Shown piece after piece: positions 61,332-64,000 of a DNA stretch of 64,000 nucleotides. The stretch comes from an uncultured Lachnospiraceae bacterium (lineage in GTDB: Bacteria > Bacillota > Clostridia > Lachnospirales > Lachnospiraceae): positions 1 through 64,000 of the forward strand of contig CAJUGJ010000005.1 in the NCBI GenBank assembly GCA_910586015.1, read 5' to 3'. The notes below the pieces were generated by a model. That model searched no databases and was not told the DNA's origin. It worked only from the letters and a program-made list of their open reading frames with translations. A program made the position numbers and the translations under genes. The stretch's first letter is position 1; each line of letters opens with the position of its first letter.

Positions 61332-62771
61332 ATGGCAGACGAGAAAAAATTAGTAGAATCTATTACTGCAATGGAAGAGGACTTTGCCCAGTGGTATACA
61401 GATGTAGTAAAAAAGGCAGAGCTCACAGAGTATTCCAATGTGAAAGGCTGTATGATTTTGCTTCCGGCTGGATATGCAGTTTGGGAAAATATTCAAAAGG
61501 AGTTGGATGCAAGATTTAAGGAAACAGGAGTTGAAAATGTACAACTTCCAATGTTCATTCCAGAGGGCTTATTGAATAAGGAAAAAGATCATGTTGAAGG
61601 TTTTGCTCCAGAAGTTGCATGGGTAACGCATGGAGGCGGTGAAGAACTGACAGAGCGTCTTTGTGTACGACCAACTTCAGAAACATTGTTTTGTGATTTA
61701 TATGCAAAGATAATCCATTCCTATCGAGATTTGCCAAAAGTTTATAATCAATGGTGTTCTGTAGTACGTTGGGAAAAAACTACAAGACCATTTTTACGGA
61801 CTACAGAATTTTTGTGGCAGGAAGGTCATAGTGCACATGCTACTGCAAAGGAAGCACAAGAACGGACAATTCAGATGCTAAATGTATATGCTGATTTTTG
61901 TGAAGAGATCTTAGCTATTCCAATGATTCGTGGACAAAAAACAGACAAAGAAAAATTTGCAGGAGCAGAAGCTACTTATACAATAGAGGCTTTAATGCAC
62001 GATGGAAAAGCACTTCAGTCTGGAACAAGCCATAACTTTGGAGATGGATTTGCCAAGGCGTTTGGAGTTCAATATACAGATAAAGAGAATACTCTGTCCT
62101 ATGTCCATCAGACATCTTTTGGTATGAGTACCCGTATTATTGGTGCAATTATTATGGTACATGGAGATAACAGTGGATTGGTACTTCCTCCAAAAATTGC
62201 ACCAGTTCAGGTTGCTATTATTCCAATTCAGCAAAAAAAGGAAGGTATTTTAGAAAAGGCATATGAAATAAAAGAAAAACTGAATAAAATGGCGATTCGT
62301 GTAAAAGTAGATGACACAGATAAAAGTCCAGGCTATAAATTTGCAGAACAAGAAATGAGAGGAATTCCAGTTCGTATTGAGATTGGACCGAAAGATTTAA
62401 AGGCGAATCAGGCAGTATTGGTTCGTCGAGATACCAGAGAAAAGCAGATCGTTTCTATTGATGAAATACCACAAGCAATTACAGAATTATTAGAGAAAAT
62501 TCAAAAAGATATGCTGGAACAGGCAAGAGCTCATAGAGATGCCCATACCTACGAAGCAAAAGATATGGAAAGTTTCGCTCAGATAACTGCTGAAAAACCG
62601 GGATTTGTAAAAGCCATGTGGTGTGGTGACAGAGCCTGTGAGGATGAAATAAAAGAAAAGACAGGTGCAACCTCACGCTGTATGCCATTTAAACAGGAAA
62701 TGATTTCTGATACTTGTATCTGTTGTGGAAAAAAAGCAAAAAGTCTAGTATATTGGGGAAAGGCATATTAA
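61332..62771 (+). CDS. proS: Prolyl-tRNA synthetase, archaeal/eukaryal type
   Basis: A 479-residue class II synthetase charging tRNA-Pro. It lacks the YbaK-like editing insert of the bacterial type and has the C-terminal zinc-ribbon-like domain of the archaeal/eukaryal type (CGDRACEDEIKEK, then SDTCICCGKKA). Class II motif 2 is RWEKTTRPFLRTTEF and motif 3 is GMSTRIIGAIIMVHGD. The short N-terminal start MADEKKLVESITAMEEDF is at 61332, with GAGG six bases before it; a longer open frame upstream is not used. It is controlled by a T-box and perhaps by the hairpin leader. Confidence 0.96.
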   Translation: MADEKKLVESITAMEEDFAQWYTDVVKKAELTEYSNVKGCMILLPAGYAVWENIQKELDARFKETGVENVQLPMFIPEGLLNKEKDHVEGFAPEVAWVTHGGGEELTERLCVRPTSETLFCDLYAKIIHSYRDLPKVYNQWCSVVRWEKTTRPFLRTTEFLWQEGHSAHATAKEAQERTIQMLNVYADFCEEILAIPMIRGQKTDKEKFAGAEATYTIEALMHDGKALQSGTSHNFGDGFAKAFGVQYTDKENTLSYVHQTSFGMSTRIIGAIIMVHGDNSGLVLPPKIAPVQVAIIPIQQKKEGILEKAYEIKEKLNKMAIRVKVDDTDKSPGYKFAEQEMRGIPVRIEIGPKDLKANQAVLVRRDTREKQIVSIDEIPQAITELLEKIQKDMLEQARAHRDAHTYEAKDMESFAQITAEKPGFVKAMWCGDRACEDEIKEKTGATSRCMPFKQEMISDTCICCGKKAKSLVYWGKAY

Positions 62772-62788
62772 TTTTTCTACTTAAAAAA

Positions 62789-62863
62789 CCAAGTTTGTGT
62801 CTGCGCTGCATACACAGACTTGGAAGACTGAAACTGACAGTATAAGGCAGCGCAGAAATGAGG
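62789..62863 (+). promoter_or_regulatory. Hairpin leader whose loop pairs with the pncB pre-SD region
   Basis: A 12-base stem (62789-62800 with 62812-62823, one G-U) holds the 11-base loop CTGCGCTGCAT. Nine loop bases (62801-62809) are exactly complementary to GCAGCGCAG (62847-62855). That segment overlaps the decamer AGAAATGAGG (62854-62863). It also acts as the likely end structure of proS, but no U-run follows. Confidence 0.65.
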
Positions 62864-62869
62864 TTATTC

Positions 62870-64000
62870 ATGACAGATCAAAATCTAACATTATTAACAG
62901 ATTTTTATGAACTGACTATGATGCAGGGGTATTTTAAAAATCATTCTAATCCAACCGTTATTTTTGATGTATTTTACCGCAGTAATCCATCTGGAAGTGG
63001 TTATGCTATTTGCTGTGGATTAGATCAGGTAATCGATTATATTAAAAATCTTCATTTTGGAGAGGAAGATATTGCATATCTGAGAAGTTTATCTATATTT
63101 GATGAGGATTTCTTAGAATATTTAAGAAAGTTTCATTTTACTGGAAGTATTTATGCAATTCCAGAAGGCACAGTTGTATTTCCAATGGAACCATTAGTAA
63201 AGGTGATTGCACCAATCATGGAGGCACAGTTAGTAGAAACCGCAATTTTAACAATTATCAATCATCAAAGTTTAATTGCAACGAAAGCTTCTCGTGTCTG
63301 TTTTGCAGCACATGGAGATGCAGTTATGGAATTTGGACTACGCCGTGCCCAAGGACCAGATGCAGGAACGTATGGTGCAAGGGCAGCAGTAATAGGAGGT
63401 TGTTCAGGAACAAGTAATGTATTATGTGCAAAGATGTTTGATGTACCAGCATTAGGCACACATGCCCATAGTTGGATTATGAGTTTTGAAGATGAGCTAA
63501 CTGCATTTCGAAAATATGCAGAGCTTTATCCGAATAATGCTACTTTATTAGTAGATACGTATGATACACTTCGTTCTGGTGTGCCAAATGCTATTCGAGT
63601 TTTTCAAGAATTAAAAGAGGCAAATAGGATGCCACAAAAGTATGGAATTCGTTTGGACAGTGGCGATTTAGCATATCTTTCAAAACAGGCGAGAAAGATG
63701 TTGGATAATGCTGGATTTAAAGAAGCATCCATCTGTGCATCTAGTGATCTTGACGAGTATTTAATTGATTCTTTAAAGACACAAAAAGCAGCGATTGATT
63801 CTTGGGGGGTAGGAACAAATTTGATTACTTCTAAAGATTGTCCTGCCTTTGGAGGAGTTTATAAACTTGCAGCAGTTAAAAAAGATGGAATTTTTGTACC
63901 AAAAATTAAATTGAGTGAAAATCAGTGGAAAATTACGAACCCGGGAAATAAAACAGTATATCGTGTATACTTAAAGGAAAGTGGAAAAATCAAGGCAGAT
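62870..64000 (+). CDS. pncB: Nicotinate phosphoribosyltransferase, partial at window end
   Basis: The first 377 residues are visible; the gene runs off the window without a stop. It would make nicotinate mononucleotide from nicotinate and PRPP for NAD salvage. The N-terminus LLTDFYELTMMQGYF, the FDVFYRSNPSGSGYAI segment, EFGLRRAQGPDAG, LGTHAHSWIMSF with the autophosphorylated His, and RLDSGDLAYLSK are all diagnostic. The ATG at 62870 is chosen because GAGG lies seven bases upstream; an in-frame ATG inside the decamer (62858) is possible. It follows proS and has a structured leader. Confidence 0.94.
   Translation, partial: MTDQNLTLLTDFYELTMMQGYFKNHSNPTVIFDVFYRSNPSGSGYAICCGLDQVIDYIKNLHFGEEDIAYLRSLSIFDEDFLEYLRKFHFTGSIYAIPEGTVVFPMEPLVKVIAPIMEAQLVETAILTIINHQSLIATKASRVCFAAHGDAVMEFGLRRAQGPDAGTYGARAAVIGGCSGTSNVLCAKMFDVPALGTHAHSWIMSFEDELTAFRKYAELYPNNATLLVDTYDTLRSGVPNAIRVFQELKEANRMPQKYGIRLDSGDLAYLSKQARKMLDNAGFKEASICASSDLDEYLIDSLKTQKAAIDSWGVGTNLITSKDCPAFGGVYKLAAVKKDGIFVPKIKLSENQWKITNPGNKTVYRVYLKESGKIKAD

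Noticed and set aside
62760..62869. NAD-sensing or other known riboswitch before pncB
   Set aside because: The conserved cores of the known NAD+ riboswitch classes are not recognisable; only the hairpin with loop complementarity is supported.

Overview
The window is AT-rich DNA (about one third G+C by eye) from a low-GC Gram-positive, most likely a Clostridia member of the Lachnospiraceae type. The support is AGGAGG-like Shine-Dalgarno (SD) sites, a T-box in front of an archaeal/eukaryal-type prolyl-tRNA synthetase, an LtaS-like lipoteichoic acid synthase, relatives of the spore proteins CotS and YtvI, and the pairing of an alcohol-acetyltransferase-like protein with a DUF6320-type membrane protein. 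No rRNA, tRNA, CRISPR array or complete insertion sequence was seen.

Left part, about 1-30.7 kb: accessory and regulatory DNA with many small or broken genes. It holds a tyrosine recombinase beside a 35-bp 13-9-13 inverted repeat, a HAD phosphatase, a zinc-ribbon protein, six GNAT-family genes (one with an internal deletion, one whose C-terminus runs into a repeat), a two-component system with a MacB/FtsX-type ABC transporter, an APH(3')-like kinase gene, two chemoreceptors, an AraC regulator, a second two-component system with TTAAGA operator repeats, a heterodimeric ABC exporter operon divergent from a MerR regulator, and a GmrSD-like DUF262/DUF1524 gene cut by one in-frame TAG.

Right part, about 30.7-64 kb: mostly housekeeping. 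It holds an RNA uridine methyltransferase, an M15 peptidase fused to a dead S11-like domain, dCMP deaminase, FucI-like isomerase, MATE pump, trigger-factor-like lipoprotein, glycogen phosphorylase, CCA-adding enzyme, a CotS-like pseudokinase, a PEGA surface protein, phosphoglucomutase, a cysteine-desulfurase-like enzyme with a PARG-like macrodomain protein, LtaS-like synthase, YtvI-like membrane protein, T-box/proS, and the start of nicotinate phosphoribosyltransferase, which runs off the window.

Two patterns are not explained by standard annotation. First, a dispersed repeat of about 120-155 bp occurs three times (2970-3090, 4734-4886, 32209-32363), always in the same orientation just 5' of a gene start, and ending in a CRISPR-repeat-like GTGGATTGAAAC (one mismatch-free 12-mer in all copies). 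Second, several leaders place a hairpin upstream whose loop, or whose distal strand, is complementary to the bases immediately before the SD; in four of them the pairing strand abuts an identical decamer AGAAATGAGG. This looks like a family of translation-control structures (trigger-factor-like lipoprotein, proS, pncB, MBL hydrolase, macrodomain gene and perhaps pgm).
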